Below are positions 1-8,626 of a stretch of DNA of 64,000 bases, in pieces (position 1 is the first letter of the stretch; each line of letters starts with the position of its first letter). Both the position numbers and the translations under genes were made by a program. The DNA is from Natronosalvus vescus. GTDB lineage: Archaea; Halobacteriota; Halobacteria; Halobacteriales; Natrialbaceae. The notes under the pieces are model-generated. The model was not told where the DNA came from and made no database searches. It saw nothing but the letters and a program-made list of their open reading frames with translations. The stretch lies in NCBI RefSeq assembly GCF_023973145.1, contig NZ_CP099546.1:2294001-2358000 (forward strand). Reading direction: 5' to 3'.

Positions 1-190
1 GCGATTGGCTCGTCTGGCGCTGTCGCTCCCACTGTCGAGCCCAGTCTCGCTCGGATTGGTGGTGTGTTCGCGGTTGCATACGGAACCTAGGCGTCCCACG
101 GAGAAAACCTGCGTGACGGCTTTAATGACATGACACCGGCGGTGTATCCGGATTCGGAACGATCATTCACCTGGGGTCGAAAGCGACCCC

Positions 191-1459
191 ATGGTCGGGC
201 TCCTCCGTCGGCTGCTGGCTGCGTTCAGCGTCGACCGGCGCGTCCTCGCGCTCGCGTTCGCGCGGATGGCCGACGGCGTCGGCAACTCCTTTCTGATCAT
301 CGTGATCCCGCTCTACGTCGGCAGCGAGGTCGTCGGTGGCCGCACGTTCGGCCTCGAGGAGGCGGTCATCATCGGTACCATCCTCTCGCTATACGGATTT
401 CTCAACAGCAGCGCCCAACCGTTCACGGGCCGGTTCTCGGATCGAACGGGAAAACGACGAGCGTTCATCCTGGTCGGCCTCGTCGGCCTGACGATTACGA
501 ACCTGGCGTACGTGCTCGCGGACACCTACGCGGAACTGCTGGTGATCCGCGGCCTCCAGGGCGTCAGCGTGGCCTTCATCGTCCCCACGTCGATCGCACT
601 CGTCAACGAACTCGCGACGACACGCGACCGGGGCGGGAACATGGGTGTCTACAATACCTTCAGGCTGATCGGCTTCGGGGCCGGCCCGGTCGCCGCTGGT
701 GCCGTCGTCAGCCTCGGTCCGTACACGCTCTCGCTAACGACGCTCGAGGTCACGCTCAGTGGGTTCGACGCGGCGTTCTACGTGGCGGCGATCACGGCGG
801 CGATCAGCGCGCTGATGGTCACCCTCCTGGTGTCGGATCCGGAGGCGACGAAAGCAAACGCGGGCGACGACCTCTCGATCGCGATCCGTGATCCAACCGG
901 ACGCCACCTTCTCGACCCGGTGTTCACCCTCGGAATCGCGACGCTCTTTCTGGCGGCCTCCATCGCCCTGTTCGCCACGATTCAGCCACAGATCAACGCC
1001 CGCCTCGAGCAGGGGGCGACCTGGTTCGGCCTCCAGTTCGCCGGGTTCGTGATCGCCCAGGTACTGCTCCAGACGCCGATCGGACGGGCCTGCGACCGTT
1101 ACGGTCGACGCCCGTTCATCGTCGCTGGCATGATCTTTCTGGTGCCGACGACGCTCGTCCAGGGGTACGTCCTCACCTCCGAGGCGATGTTTCTCGCCCG
1201 CCTGTTACAGGGAGTCGCCGGGGCGATGGTGTTCGCCCCGTCGCTCGCGCTCGCTGGCGACCTCGCCGGTGAGGGTGAGTCCGGCACGAAACTCTCGATC
1301 CTGACGATGGCGTTCGGATTCGGGATCGCCCTCGGCCCGTTCGCCTCCGGTGCCCTGGTCGCCTACGGCTTTCGCGTCCCATTCATCTTCGGTGCCGTGA
1401 TCTCGGCCGTCGGGGCCGTGCTCGTGATCACGCAGGTTGAAGAGACGCTCGAGTTGTAG
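191..1459 (+). CDS. MFS family permease
   Basis: A 422-residue integral membrane transporter of the major facilitator superfamily. The translation is a run of about twelve hydrophobic segments. The loop after the second helix has the MFS signature motif A (GRFSDRTGKRR), and the second half repeats it as GRACDRYGRRP, as expected from the internal duplication of the family. Length is normal. It is probably a proton-driven exporter of small molecules or drugs, but the substrate cannot be read from sequence. The ATG at 191 is taken because hydrophobic coding begins right after it. The 190 bases before it show no gene. It stands alone on the plus strand ahead of the small membrane ORF and thrB. 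Confidence 0.9.
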   Translation: MVGLLRRLLAAFSVDRRVLALAFARMADGVGNSFLIIVIPLYVGSEVVGGRTFGLEEAVIIGTILSLYGFLNSSAQPFTGRFSDRTGKRRAFILVGLVGLTITNLAYVLADTYAELLVIRGLQGVSVAFIVPTSIALVNELATTRDRGGNMGVYNTFRLIGFGAGPVAAGAVVSLGPYTLSLTTLEVTLSGFDAAFYVAAITAAISALMVTLLVSDPEATKANAGDDLSIAIRDPTGRHLLDPVFTLGIATLFLAASIALFATIQPQINARLEQGATWFGLQFAGFVIAQVLLQTPIGRACDRYGRRPFIVAGMIFLVPTTLVQGYVLTSEAMFLARLLQGVAGAMVFAPSLALAGDLAGEGESGTKLSILTMAFGFGIALGPFASGALVAYGFRVPFIFGAVISAVGAVLVITQVEETLEL

Positions 1460-1546
1460 GTGCCGCCCGTTCCATCGACGCGGAAACTTAAAAGACGGAC
1501 GTATCCAGCCACGACGTTGTTATCGTGGCCTCCCAACGGACGACCG

Positions 1547-1666
1547 ATGGATCCGCTCCCCCCATCGTTCGAACTGCTCATCTACGTCGTCTTGACCGGA
1601 ATCGCAATTACTGGAATACTCTTACACGTTCACCTCTGGCGAATCGATCCGCGTCGACAGGCCTGA
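1547..1666 (+). CDS. small single-pass membrane protein (39 aa)
   Basis: A 39-residue ORF with one clear transmembrane helix (residues about 9-27) and a basic tail (RIDPRRQA), suggesting the C-terminus stays in the cytoplasm. The frame is also open upstream to 1460, but that part (proline- and arginine-rich) does not look like protein, and the ATG at 1547 directly precedes the hydrophobic stretch. A plausible A/T-rich promoter (ttaaaag) lies near 1487-1493. Function unknown. Such tiny membrane proteins are common in haloarchaea and often missed. It lies 95 bases before thrB on the same strand. Confidence 0.5.
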   Translation: MDPLPPSFELLIYVVLTGIAITGILLHVHLWRIDPRRQA

Positions 1667-1761
1667 TCGAGCCGCATTGTCCCCGCTGGCGTCAACGTAC
1701 ACGAACGCGACCCGGTCACCCCTTCGCTACCTTTTTGCCGACGCTGTGGGTACGACCTGTC

Positions 1762-2640
1762 ATGCAAACCGTGCGCGCGCCGGCGACGAGCGCGAACCTC
1801 GGCAGTGGCTTCGACGTCTTCGGACTCGCACTCGAGTCACCCGCCGACGTCGTCCGCGTCGAGCGCGCCGCGGAGACGACGATCACCGTCACGGGGGTCG
1901 GCAGCACCTACATTCCGGAGGATCCGAAGTCGAACACCGTCGGCGCGGTCGCCGACGCGCTCGACGCCCCGGCTCGCATCCACATCGATAAGGGCGTGCG
2001 TCCGTCCTCGGGACTGGGATCTTCGGCGGCCAGCGCTGCCGGTGCGGCAGTCGCGCTGAACGCGCTCTACGACCTGGAATACACGCGGGAGGAACTCGTC
2101 TCGGTGGCTGCAGAGGGCGAAGCGCTCGTTTCGGGGGTCGCTCACGCCGACAACGTCGCCCCGTCGCTGCTTGGGGGATTCACGATCGTCACCGACGAGG
2201 GAATCACCCAGGTCGACGCCTCGCTCTCGCTCGTCGCCTGTCTTCCCGAAATAGTCGTCTCGACGCGTGACGCTCGCGGTGTCGTCCCGTCGTCGGTATC
2301 GCTCGCGGACGTCACCGAAACCGTGGGGAACGCGGCCACGCTCGCGGTCGGCATGGCTCGCGACGACCCGGCGCTCGTCGGACAGGGGATGGACGATCCG
2401 ATCGTCACGCCCCGGCGGGCCGACCTGATCGACGGCTACGACGGCGTTCGGACGGCCGCCCTCGAGACTGGCGCGACGGGCGTCACGGTCAGCGGTGCCG
2501 GCCCGGCCGTCCTCGCCGTGTGCCGGGCGGACGACCGCCGAGCGGTCGCCGGCGCGATGATCGACGCCTTCGACGAGGCGGACGTCGAGAGCCGAGCGTA
2601 CCAGACGCGCATTGGTTCGGGAGCGATTCTGTACGAGTAG
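1762..2640 (+). CDS. thrB: homoserine kinase (GHMP family)
   Basis: Phosphorylates L-homoserine with ATP to O-phosphohomoserine, the step before threonine synthase. The 292-residue product begins MQTVRAPATSANLGSGFDVFG, the N-terminal signature of archaeal and bacterial ThrB. The GHMP ATP-binding loop PSSGLGSSAASA follows near residue 85, and the C-terminal glycine-rich GHMP motif TVSGAGPAVLAVC near residue 240. Length is typical. The frame extends upstream to 1525, but family similarity starts at the ATG at 1762, preceded by a TATA-like ctttttg about 30 bases upstream, which suggests a nearly leaderless mRNA. Confidence 0.95.
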   Translation: MQTVRAPATSANLGSGFDVFGLALESPADVVRVERAAETTITVTGVGSTYIPEDPKSNTVGAVADALDAPARIHIDKGVRPSSGLGSSAASAAGAAVALNALYDLEYTREELVSVAAEGEALVSGVAHADNVAPSLLGGFTIVTDEGITQVDASLSLVACLPEIVVSTRDARGVVPSSVSLADVTETVGNAATLAVGMARDDPALVGQGMDDPIVTPRRADLIDGYDGVRTAALETGATGVTVSGAGPAVLAVCRADDRRAVAGAMIDAFDEADVESRAYQTRIGSGAILYE

Positions 2641-2713
2641 GTGGGTGCCAGCAACAGAGAGCGAACACACAGGGGGCCGAACGGACGTGAGCACGAACAG
2701 GGGCGGAACGAAT

Positions 2714-3031
2714 ATGAGTACGAAACTCGACGCCGGACTCGCCCTGGGCGTCCTCGGCAGCTTCGTCCTGGTCGCGATCGCCGTCGACGCCCCGCTCTCG
2801 AGTCCGTTTCTCGTGCTGGGCGGGATCGGTACTGTCGTCTTCGAATTCGTCTCGTATTTCCGTCACGAGGCGATTCGCACCCGCTGGAAGCGGCCCGAGG
2901 TACAATTCGCGTCGGTGCTCGGTGCGATCGTCCTCGCCATCGTTGGCGGCTTCTTCGCCCCGTCGATCGTCCTCTCAGTCGGCATCGGTGCGCTGGTGAC
3001 GTACCTCGTCCTGCTCGGGGTGCTGTCGTAG
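2714..3031 (+). CDS. small membrane protein, three helices
   Basis: A 105-residue protein that is almost all hydrophobic: helices at about residues 6-25, 28-46 and a long C-terminal segment about 65-100 that may be two helices. A short basic stretch (RHEAIRTRWKRPE) lies between them. No catalytic motif is visible and I do not recognise the family. The ATG at 2714 is chosen because residues upstream in the same frame are hydrophilic and low in codon bias. It follows thrB by 73 bases on the same strand and could be cotranscribed. Confidence 0.6.
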   Translation: MSTKLDAGLALGVLGSFVLVAIAVDAPLSSPFLVLGGIGTVVFEFVSYFRHEAIRTRWKRPEVQFASVLGAIVLAIVGGFFAPSIVLSVGIGALVTYLVLLGVLS

Positions 3032-3184
3032 TCGCTCGAGTGACCGAATAGGCGACTCGAGTCCAGGTGATGCGTCTCGTCGCGTTCCGGAGTTTGCCCG
3101 TGACAACGGAGTCTGCCCGTGACAACGAAGTCCGCCCATGACAGTGACCAACGTATATCATGGCTCGCCGCATATGTCTCTCCT

Positions 3185-3847
3185 ATGAAGTTCGTCATCG
3201 TTGGCTACGGCCGCGTGGGCTCGCGAACCGCCCGGATCCTCTCGACGGAGGGCCACGACGTTACCATCGTCGACAACGATCCTGATCGACTCGAGCGGGC
3301 CACAGGCGACGGGCTCGAAGCTGGCGTCCTGGGGGGTGGTGACGACGAGGATGTCCTGCTCGAGGCCGGAATCGACACCGCCGACGCCATCGGCGCGTTG
3401 ACACCCGACCTAAACGTGAACTTCGCGGCGTGTATGGTCGGGAACCACCACGGCTGTCGAACCGTTCTCCGGATCGACGAGGACTACCGCGAGGACATCT
3501 ACGAGAAGTACGCCAGCGACGTCGACGAGATCATCTACCCCGAGCGTCTCGGCGCGGCGGGCGCGAAGACGGCGCTACTCGGCGGGGACTTCAACGTCGT
3601 CGCCGAGCTCGCACAGAACCTGCAGTTGACCGTCCTCGAGATTACGGAGGGTTCGCCGGCGGTCGGCAAACGGATGAGCGAACTCGACCTGCCCGACAGC
3701 GCACGCATTTACGCACACGGTCGTGCCTCGGAATCGCTGACGATCCCGCTTCCGGGAACGGAACTCGCCGACGGTGATGCCGTCGCCGTCATCTCCGAAA
3801 CGAGCGCGATCGACGGTGTGCGTACCGCGCTGCAGGCACACCACTGA
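3185..3847 (+). CDS. TrkA-type NAD-binding (RCK) protein
   Basis: A cytoplasmic regulator of potassium transport or channels. The 220-residue protein has an N-terminal Rossmann fold with the dinucleotide-binding motif VGYGRVGSRTARIL (from residue 5) and the acidic end of strand two (IVDNDPDRL). The rest of the RCK-N domain follows to about residue 135, and an RCK-C (TrkA-C) domain at about 140-220 includes LADGDAVAVI. This is the standard single-RCK length. It normally binds NAD(H) and gates a TrkH/Ktr-type membrane subunit, but no such subunit gene is adjacent. The ATG at 3185 immediately precedes the beta strand; the in-frame extension to 3119 is not family-like. Confidence 0.88.
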   Translation: MKFVIVGYGRVGSRTARILSTEGHDVTIVDNDPDRLERATGDGLEAGVLGGGDDEDVLLEAGIDTADAIGALTPDLNVNFAACMVGNHHGCRTVLRIDEDYREDIYEKYASDVDEIIYPERLGAAGAKTALLGGDFNVVAELAQNLQLTVLEITEGSPAVGKRMSELDLPDSARIYAHGRASESLTIPLPGTELADGDAVAVISETSAIDGVRTALQAHH

Positions 3848-4048
3848 CCGAACGATTCTCGAGGGATGGAGTCGGTACTCGAGGTCGACTCCGAGGGGGT
3901 ACGTGTGGGCGCGCACCGGGGAAGGATGGGAACTGATACCGTCAGATCGGGGTGCGCGCCTCGTCGTATTCATTCGCTCACATCATCATAAAACTCAGTC
4001 AGACGGCCGTGTGACGGAAGTCTGACGGCTCGAGTCTTCCGGCTCCGA

Positions 4049-5155
4049 TCAGGGTGCCTCCTCGACCCGAAAGACGAGCACGTTCTGATGGACCATCGAC
4101 GGCACGAACGAGAACGGGTAGCCGTAGACGTGAAGATCCTTGCCGGGATCGTACCAGATCAGGTTCGCGACGAGCGTCATCGGTGCTGCGCTTTCGATCG
4201 CTCGAGCGAGGTCGGCCGCGAGGAACTCGTAGGACTGCTCGCGGTACATATCGCCGATGAAGACGACGGCGTATCGACCGGGTTTGACCGTCCGCACAAA
4301 CCGCTGAAAAGCGTCGCCCATGGTCTCGAGCCAGTCGGCTTTCGAGCTTGAGCCCCCACCATCGTCTCCGCTCTGGCCCTCGCATTTACCTTCCCCGTCT
4401 CCACCGTCGGTTCCATCGAACGCACCCAGTTTGCTCTCGCGGGTCGCTCGCCGGTTCCGCGTCTGCTCGCGCTCGTCCATGTCCCAGTAGGGCACGTCGG
4501 TCAACAGCAGGTCGACCGAGTCGTCGGGGAGGTCTTCGATCAACTCCCGACAGTCGCCCTCGCGTACGTCCTGGCCCGCCAGCGGCGTCTCGTCGCGTGC
4601 GCTGCGCTCCGCATTCTCGCGCTCGAGGGCCGTCTCGTACACCTCGATCCATCGCGGGTTGCGTTCGAAGCCGATAGCCTCTCGCTGACCGGTTCCCTCG
4701 TGTTCACAGAGACTCGCGCCGAGGAGCGTCCCGCCGACGCCGGCGTACGGATCGAGGACGGTTTCGCCGGCCTTGCTGAACCGTCCGATGAGTTCAGCAC
4801 AGAGCCGCGGCGGCTTCTGTCCGCCGTGTTCGCTCCGAAGCTCGTGCTGGAGGTCGGGCGGATAATTCTCCGGGATCACCGACTTCGTCGCGAACTTCCA
4901 CTCCCGCCCGGTCAGGTCGTTGAGGCGATTGCGCTCGTCGTAGATCCCCCGTCCCTCGAGGTACGTCTGGTGATCGGAGAGTGCCTCGGTGTTGACGATG
5001 TCGCCGTCTTCGATGGGGAGTGACTCCTCGCGGGCCCGGTCAGCGTCGAACGTGCCTTCGTCGTCGGTGAACAGGCGGCTCTGGCGGTGATCGCTCCCCG
5101 CGCTGTCGCCTTCGGCGTCCGCCCCTCCGTCGTCGGCCATACCTCGAGTGCTCAC
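4049..5155 (-). CDS. orphan DNA (or RNA) N-methyltransferase
   Basis: A 368-residue S-adenosylmethionine-dependent methyltransferase of the N4/N6 amino class. The SAM-binding motif DPYAGVGGTLLGA is near residue 135 and the catalytic-type tetrad reads TDVPYW (about residue 210), in place of the usual NPPY/SPPY. An acidic, glycine-rich insert follows (about residues 245-265). The C-terminal part (MVHQNVLVFR) resembles the ends of N4/N6 methylases. No restriction endonuclease gene is adjacent, so this is an orphan enzyme; a tRNA or rRNA substrate cannot be excluded. The start may be 5155 or the second methionine at 5140. Confidence 0.75.
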   Translation of the reverse strand: MSTRGMADDGGADAEGDSAGSDHRQSRLFTDDEGTFDADRAREESLPIEDGDIVNTEALSDHQTYLEGRGIYDERNRLNDLTGREWKFATKSVIPENYPPDLQHELRSEHGGQKPPRLCAELIGRFSKAGETVLDPYAGVGGTLLGASLCEHEGTGQREAIGFERNPRWIEVYETALERENAERSARDETPLAGQDVREGDCRELIEDLPDDSVDLLLTDVPYWDMDEREQTRNRRATRESKLGAFDGTDGGDGEGKCEGQSGDDGGGSSSKADWLETMGDAFQRFVRTVKPGRYAVVFIGDMYREQSYEFLAADLARAIESAAPMTLVANLIWYDPGKDLHVYGYPFSFVPSMVHQNVLVFRVEEAP

Positions 5156-5279
5156 CGGTCGGTGATAAACGCTTTCGCTCTCGACCGTGTGTTTGAACTC
5201 CCTCTCCCGTTCGCAGTGGCCGTGGTGGTGACATCGGTGTTAGCGCGAGCCTTTGTACGCTCAGTCCCTTCATCCGTCC

Positions 5280-6281
5280 ATGAACATGCTCGTCGACGGC
5301 GAGTGGCGAACCGACGCGTTCGAGACGACGAACGAGGAAGGGTCGTTCGAACGCCAGACGACACCCTTCCGGGATCAGGTTCGCAACGAGCCTGATGCCC
5401 GCTTTCAGCCCGAGGCCGGTCGGTACCACCTCTACGTCTCGTATGCCTGCCCGTGGGCGCACCGAACGCTGGTCGTTCGTGCCCTCCGGGGGCTCGAGGA
5501 TGCCATCTCCGTGTCGGTCGTCGATCCCTACCGGGGCGAGGACGGCTGGCAGTTCACGCCCGAGAAGGAGGGGTGTACCGTCGATCACGTCCACGACGCA
5601 GACTACCTCCGGGAGCTGTACGTGCGCGCCGATCCGGACGCGACCTGTCGTGTGACGGTGCCCGTGCTCTGGGACACGAAGGAGGACACCATCGTCAACA
5701 ACGAGTCGGCCGAGATCATTCGCCTGTTGGACACCGCGTTCGACGACCTGGCGACGCGGGACGTCGACCTCTACCCCGAGGGCTACCGGGAGGAAGTCGA
5801 CCGGATCATCGAGTCGATCTACGAACCGATCAACAACGGCGTCTACCGGGCGGGCTTCGCGACGAATCAGGAGCCGTACGACGAGGCGGTGACCGAACTG
5901 TTCGACGCGCTCGCTCACTGGGACGACGTGCTGGCCGACCAGCGCTACCTCGCGGGTGATCGCCTGACAGAAGCGGACGTCTGTCTGTTCACGACGCTCG
6001 TTCGGTTCGACCAGGTGTACCATACTCACTTCATGTGCAACGTGCAGTTCATTCGGGAGTTCGACCACCTCTGGCCGTACCTTCGCGACCTCTACCAGAC
6101 GTCGGGGGTCGCCGAGACGGTCGAAATGGGACACATCAAAGAACACTACTACACGACCCACCCCGACGTGAACCCACACCGGATCGTCGCCCAGGGGCCG
6201 GATCTCGACTTCGAGGCGTCACACGACCGGGGCGAATTACCGGGGGAGCCGCCGATCTCGAGTGCGGCGGCGGACGACTAA
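5280..6281 (+). CDS. glutathione S-transferase Xi family / glutathionyl-hydroquinone reductase-like
   Basis: A 333-residue protein of the GS-HQR (YqjG/ECM4) family. The thioredoxin-like half has the family signature YACPWAHRT with the catalytic cysteine at residue 57, and an all-helical GST C-terminal domain follows (EADVCLFTTLVRFD). Bacterial members reduce glutathionyl-hydroquinones. Haloarchaea mostly make gamma-glutamylcysteine instead of glutathione, so the natural thiol here is probably different (inference). The ATG at 5280 (MNMLVDGEW) is used; a second ATG follows at 5286, and the extension to 5253 looks spurious. It is divergent from the methyltransferase. Confidence 0.9.
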   Translation: MNMLVDGEWRTDAFETTNEEGSFERQTTPFRDQVRNEPDARFQPEAGRYHLYVSYACPWAHRTLVVRALRGLEDAISVSVVDPYRGEDGWQFTPEKEGCTVDHVHDADYLRELYVRADPDATCRVTVPVLWDTKEDTIVNNESAEIIRLLDTAFDDLATRDVDLYPEGYREEVDRIIESIYEPINNGVYRAGFATNQEPYDEAVTELFDALAHWDDVLADQRYLAGDRLTEADVCLFTTLVRFDQVYHTHFMCNVQFIREFDHLWPYLRDLYQTSGVAETVEMGHIKEHYYTTHPDVNPHRIVAQGPDLDFEASHDRGELPGEPPISSAAADD

Positions 6282-6294
6282 CCGATCCGACTCC

Positions 6295-6723
6295 TTATCC
6301 GTCGTCCTCGAACTCGAGGGCGGCCGAGTTGATACAGTAGCGCTGGCCCGTCGGCTGGGGGCCGTCCTCGAAGACGTGGCCGAGGTGGCCCCCGCAGGTG
6401 GCACACAGGACTTCGGTTCGGTGCATGCCGTGGCTCGTGTCGGTGCGGGTCTCGATCACGTCGTCGTCGACGTCGTAGAAACTCGGCCAGCCACAGCCGG
6501 AGTGGTATTTCGTATCTGACTCGAAGAGGGTGGCCCCACAGCCGGCACAGGAGTAACTGCCGTCTTCCTCGTGATCGACGTATTCGCCCGAAAACGGCTG
6601 TTCGGTGCCGGCTTCGCGCAGGATCCGGTACTCCTCATCGCTCAGTCGCTCGCGCCACTCGTCGTCGGTCGTCGGGACGCGCTCGTGCTCGCTTTCGCTC
6701 TCGGTGTCGGTCTCGTTGCTCAT
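6295..6723 (-). CDS. msrB: peptide-methionine (R)-S-oxide reductase
   Basis: Reduces the R-sulfoxide of methionine residues and repairs oxidised proteins in the cytoplasm. The 142-residue product has two zinc-binding pairs (CAGC at 59-62 and CATC at 107-110), the family block GCGWPSF and the catalytic RYCINS with Cys130. The acidic N-terminal extension of about 20 residues is a haloarchaeal feature. It ends 13 bases after the GS-HQR-like gene, tail to tail, so both neighbours of this junction deal with thiol or oxidant chemistry. Confidence 0.95.
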   Translation of the reverse strand: MSNETDTESESEHERVPTTDDEWRERLSDEEYRILREAGTEQPFSGEYVDHEEDGSYSCAGCGATLFESDTKYHSGCGWPSFYDVDDDVIETRTDTSHGMHRTEVLCATCGGHLGHVFEDGPQPTGQRYCINSAALEFEDDG

Positions 6724-6808
6724 CGAACGAATCTAGGGCGGTCGCTCTCAAGAGTCTGTCTCCGTTGGCGATCCACTCGAGCGGGGTATAATCGTACCGT
6801 CCTGTCGA

Positions 6809-6970
6809 TCACCGGCCGGTGATGACGTTCGTGCTCTCACAGGATGGACACTGGGTCATCCGTCCGAGGCCGGGTACCTCGAGGCGAATCCACTCGTCGT
6901 CCCCACCGGGGGCTTCGAAGCCACAGTTCAGACAACGAGACTGCTGCGGTGTCGGTGATTCGAGCGCCAT
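6809..6970 (-). CDS. small zinc-ribbon protein (53 aa)
   Basis: A 53-residue protein with two CxxC knuckles, RCLNCGF near residue 12 and QCPSCES near residue 40, separated by about 25 residues: a single zinc ribbon and nothing else. The start at 6970 (MALESP) is chosen because the family-like part begins there; in-frame ATGs also occur at 6997 and 7015. Function is unknown. Haloarchaeal genomes encode many such mini zinc proteins, some affecting biofilm or stress responses. Confidence 0.65.
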   Translation of the reverse strand: MALESPTPQQSRCLNCGFEAPGGDDEWIRLEVPGLGRMTQCPSCESTNVITGR

Positions 6971-7127
6971 AGCCGATTCTATGCTATTCACTACCATATG
7001 GATTTTCGTTAGCAATGATGACTCTCAATCGCCGTGATCGATCTCCGTCGTCGTCGAAACGTACCCGCTGTGAAGATCTTCCACACTCGGGCAACCATTA
7101 TCCGTCGTCGGCCAGCACCTCTCCTCC

Positions 7128-7748
7128 ATGCACACGTGTTATTTCGACCTCGATGGCACCCTCGTCGAATTCGACGTGCCGTACGCGACCCTCTACGACA
7201 CGGCGCTCGAGCGACTCGGCGTCGAGCCTGCTGGTGCGTCGACCTTCAGCGAGCGATTCTTCGAGGTGTTCGGGACGGTCGATGATCCTTACGCGGCCGC
7301 CATCGAGGCGACCGCGGTCGAGGTGGAGCCGGCGGCGTTTAGCGACTCTATCGTCGAGACCGAGATCGAACACACTGAACCGATCACCGGGGCAAAAGAG
7401 ATCCTCGAGGCGCTTTCCGAGGAGTACCGGCTCGGCGTGCTGACGAACGGCCTCGGTCACGTCCAGCGGGCGAAACTCGAGGCCGTTGGGCTCGACCCGT
7501 GGGTTGAGACGATCGTCGTCGCCGACGAGGTCGACGCCTGGAAACCCGAGCCGGCGATCTATCGCGTTGCCGAGGAGCGATTACCGGCCGACTCGCACAC
7601 GTTCGTCGCGGACGACCTCGAGCGGGACGTGGTGCCGGCGATCGAATGCGGGTGGCGAGGTGTGTACGTCGGTGCGACCGACGGCGATTCGACACAGGCT
7701 ACCGTACTTTCCATCGAGAAGCTCGAGGAGTGCCTCGAGATACTGTAA
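7128..7748 (+). CDS. HAD-superfamily hydrolase
   Basis: A 206-residue HAD phosphatase. Motif I is FDLDGTL (residues 6-12, nucleophile and acid/base aspartates), motif II is the LTNG block near residue 104, motif III is the lysine in WKPEPAIY, and motif IV is VADDLERDV. An alpha-helical C1 cap sits between motifs I and II, as in phosphoglycolate-phosphatase-like and haloacid-dehalogenase-like enzymes. The substrate is unknown. ATG 7128 directly precedes the first strand. Confidence 0.9.
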   Translation: MHTCYFDLDGTLVEFDVPYATLYDTALERLGVEPAGASTFSERFFEVFGTVDDPYAAAIEATAVEVEPAAFSDSIVETEIEHTEPITGAKEILEALSEEYRLGVLTNGLGHVQRAKLEAVGLDPWVETIVVADEVDAWKPEPAIYRVAEERLPADSHTFVADDLERDVVPAIECGWRGVYVGATDGDSTQATVLSIEKLEECLEIL

Positions 7749-7791
7749 CTGGAACCAGAACTCGAGCGCGTCCCGTCTCAGTGTCCACTTC

Positions 7792-8520
7792 TTACTCGAG
7801 CGCGTCCGATTCCACGATCGTGTTCCGCAACGTGCCGACGCCCTTGTAAGTGATCTCGACGGTGTCGCCCGGTTCGACCAGTCCCGGGTTCGCCGGACTG
7901 CCGAAGGCGATCACGTCGCCGGGCCGGAGCGTGAATCGCTCGGAGAGGAAGGAAACGATCTCGAACGGGTCGAACAGCATCAGTTCGGTGGTCGCCTCCT
8001 GGCGGTGCTCGCCCGCGACGTCGGTCCACATCTCGAGGCTCGTCGGATCGACGTCGGTCTCGATCCACGGGCCGAGCGGGCCGGAGCCGTCGAACGCCTT
8101 TCGCGCGGTTCGCCCCTGCTGGTCGAGCGCGTCGAGGTCGTTCATGACGGTGTACCCACGAACGACCGAGGGGACGTCCGCGGGCTCGAGGTCTCGACAG
8201 CGGCTGTCGATGACCGCCGCCAGTTCGCCCGCGTAGGTCAGCTCGTCACTGAAGGTGGGGTAGGGAATCGACTGCTCGTGACCAGCCAATGAAGCCGGCG
8301 GCTTGATGAAAAAGTCCGGCTCCTCGGGCCGTTCGTAGTCCATCTGCTCGAGCGTTTCGGCGTAGTTGCGCCCGACGCAGTACAGCGCGGTCGGTTCACA
8401 CGGCGGGAGCAGATCGCCGTCACGGCCGACGGCGTACGCGCCGTCGTCGGCGTGGACGACGCCGTCATCGTACCGGCCGGAAACGGGCCCCTCGGGTGTC
8501 GCGAGTCTCGCGAGTCGCAT
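7792..8520 (-). CDS. fumarylacetoacetate hydrolase family protein
   Basis: A 242-residue enzyme of the FAH superfamily, which cleaves or decarboxylates acyl-pyruvate-type compounds with a bound divalent metal. Visible family blocks are YCVGRNYAETLEQM (about residues 47-60), the metal-ligand segment YAGELAAVI, GYTVMNDLDALDQQ and the C-terminal LRPGDVIAFGSPANPG and EPGDTVEITYKGVGTL. Length is normal for prokaryotic acylpyruvase/isomerase-type members. It is convergent with the HAD gene, divergent from the FAD/Fe-S oxidoreductase, and its specific substrate is not evident. Confidence 0.9.
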   Translation of the reverse strand: MRLARLATPEGPVSGRYDDGVVHADDGAYAVGRDGDLLPPCEPTALYCVGRNYAETLEQMDYERPEEPDFFIKPPASLAGHEQSIPYPTFSDELTYAGELAAVIDSRCRDLEPADVPSVVRGYTVMNDLDALDQQGRTARKAFDGSGPLGPWIETDVDPTSLEMWTDVAGEHRQEATTELMLFDPFEIVSFLSERFTLRPGDVIAFGSPANPGLVEPGDTVEITYKGVGTLRNTIVESDALE

Positions 8521-8626
8521 GGCCGTACTCTCGACTCGAGTGGATTAGCCCTGTCGTTCGCCCCCGTTTCGTGTCAGACCCTCTCTATCACAGTCTATTT
8601 CCGTCCCGTCGCCGTACCCCCACTCC

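Noticed and set aside
3990-4035. Short inverted repeat tcagac / gtctga after the RCK gene
   Set aside because: Six-base arms are too short to distinguish from chance in this composition.
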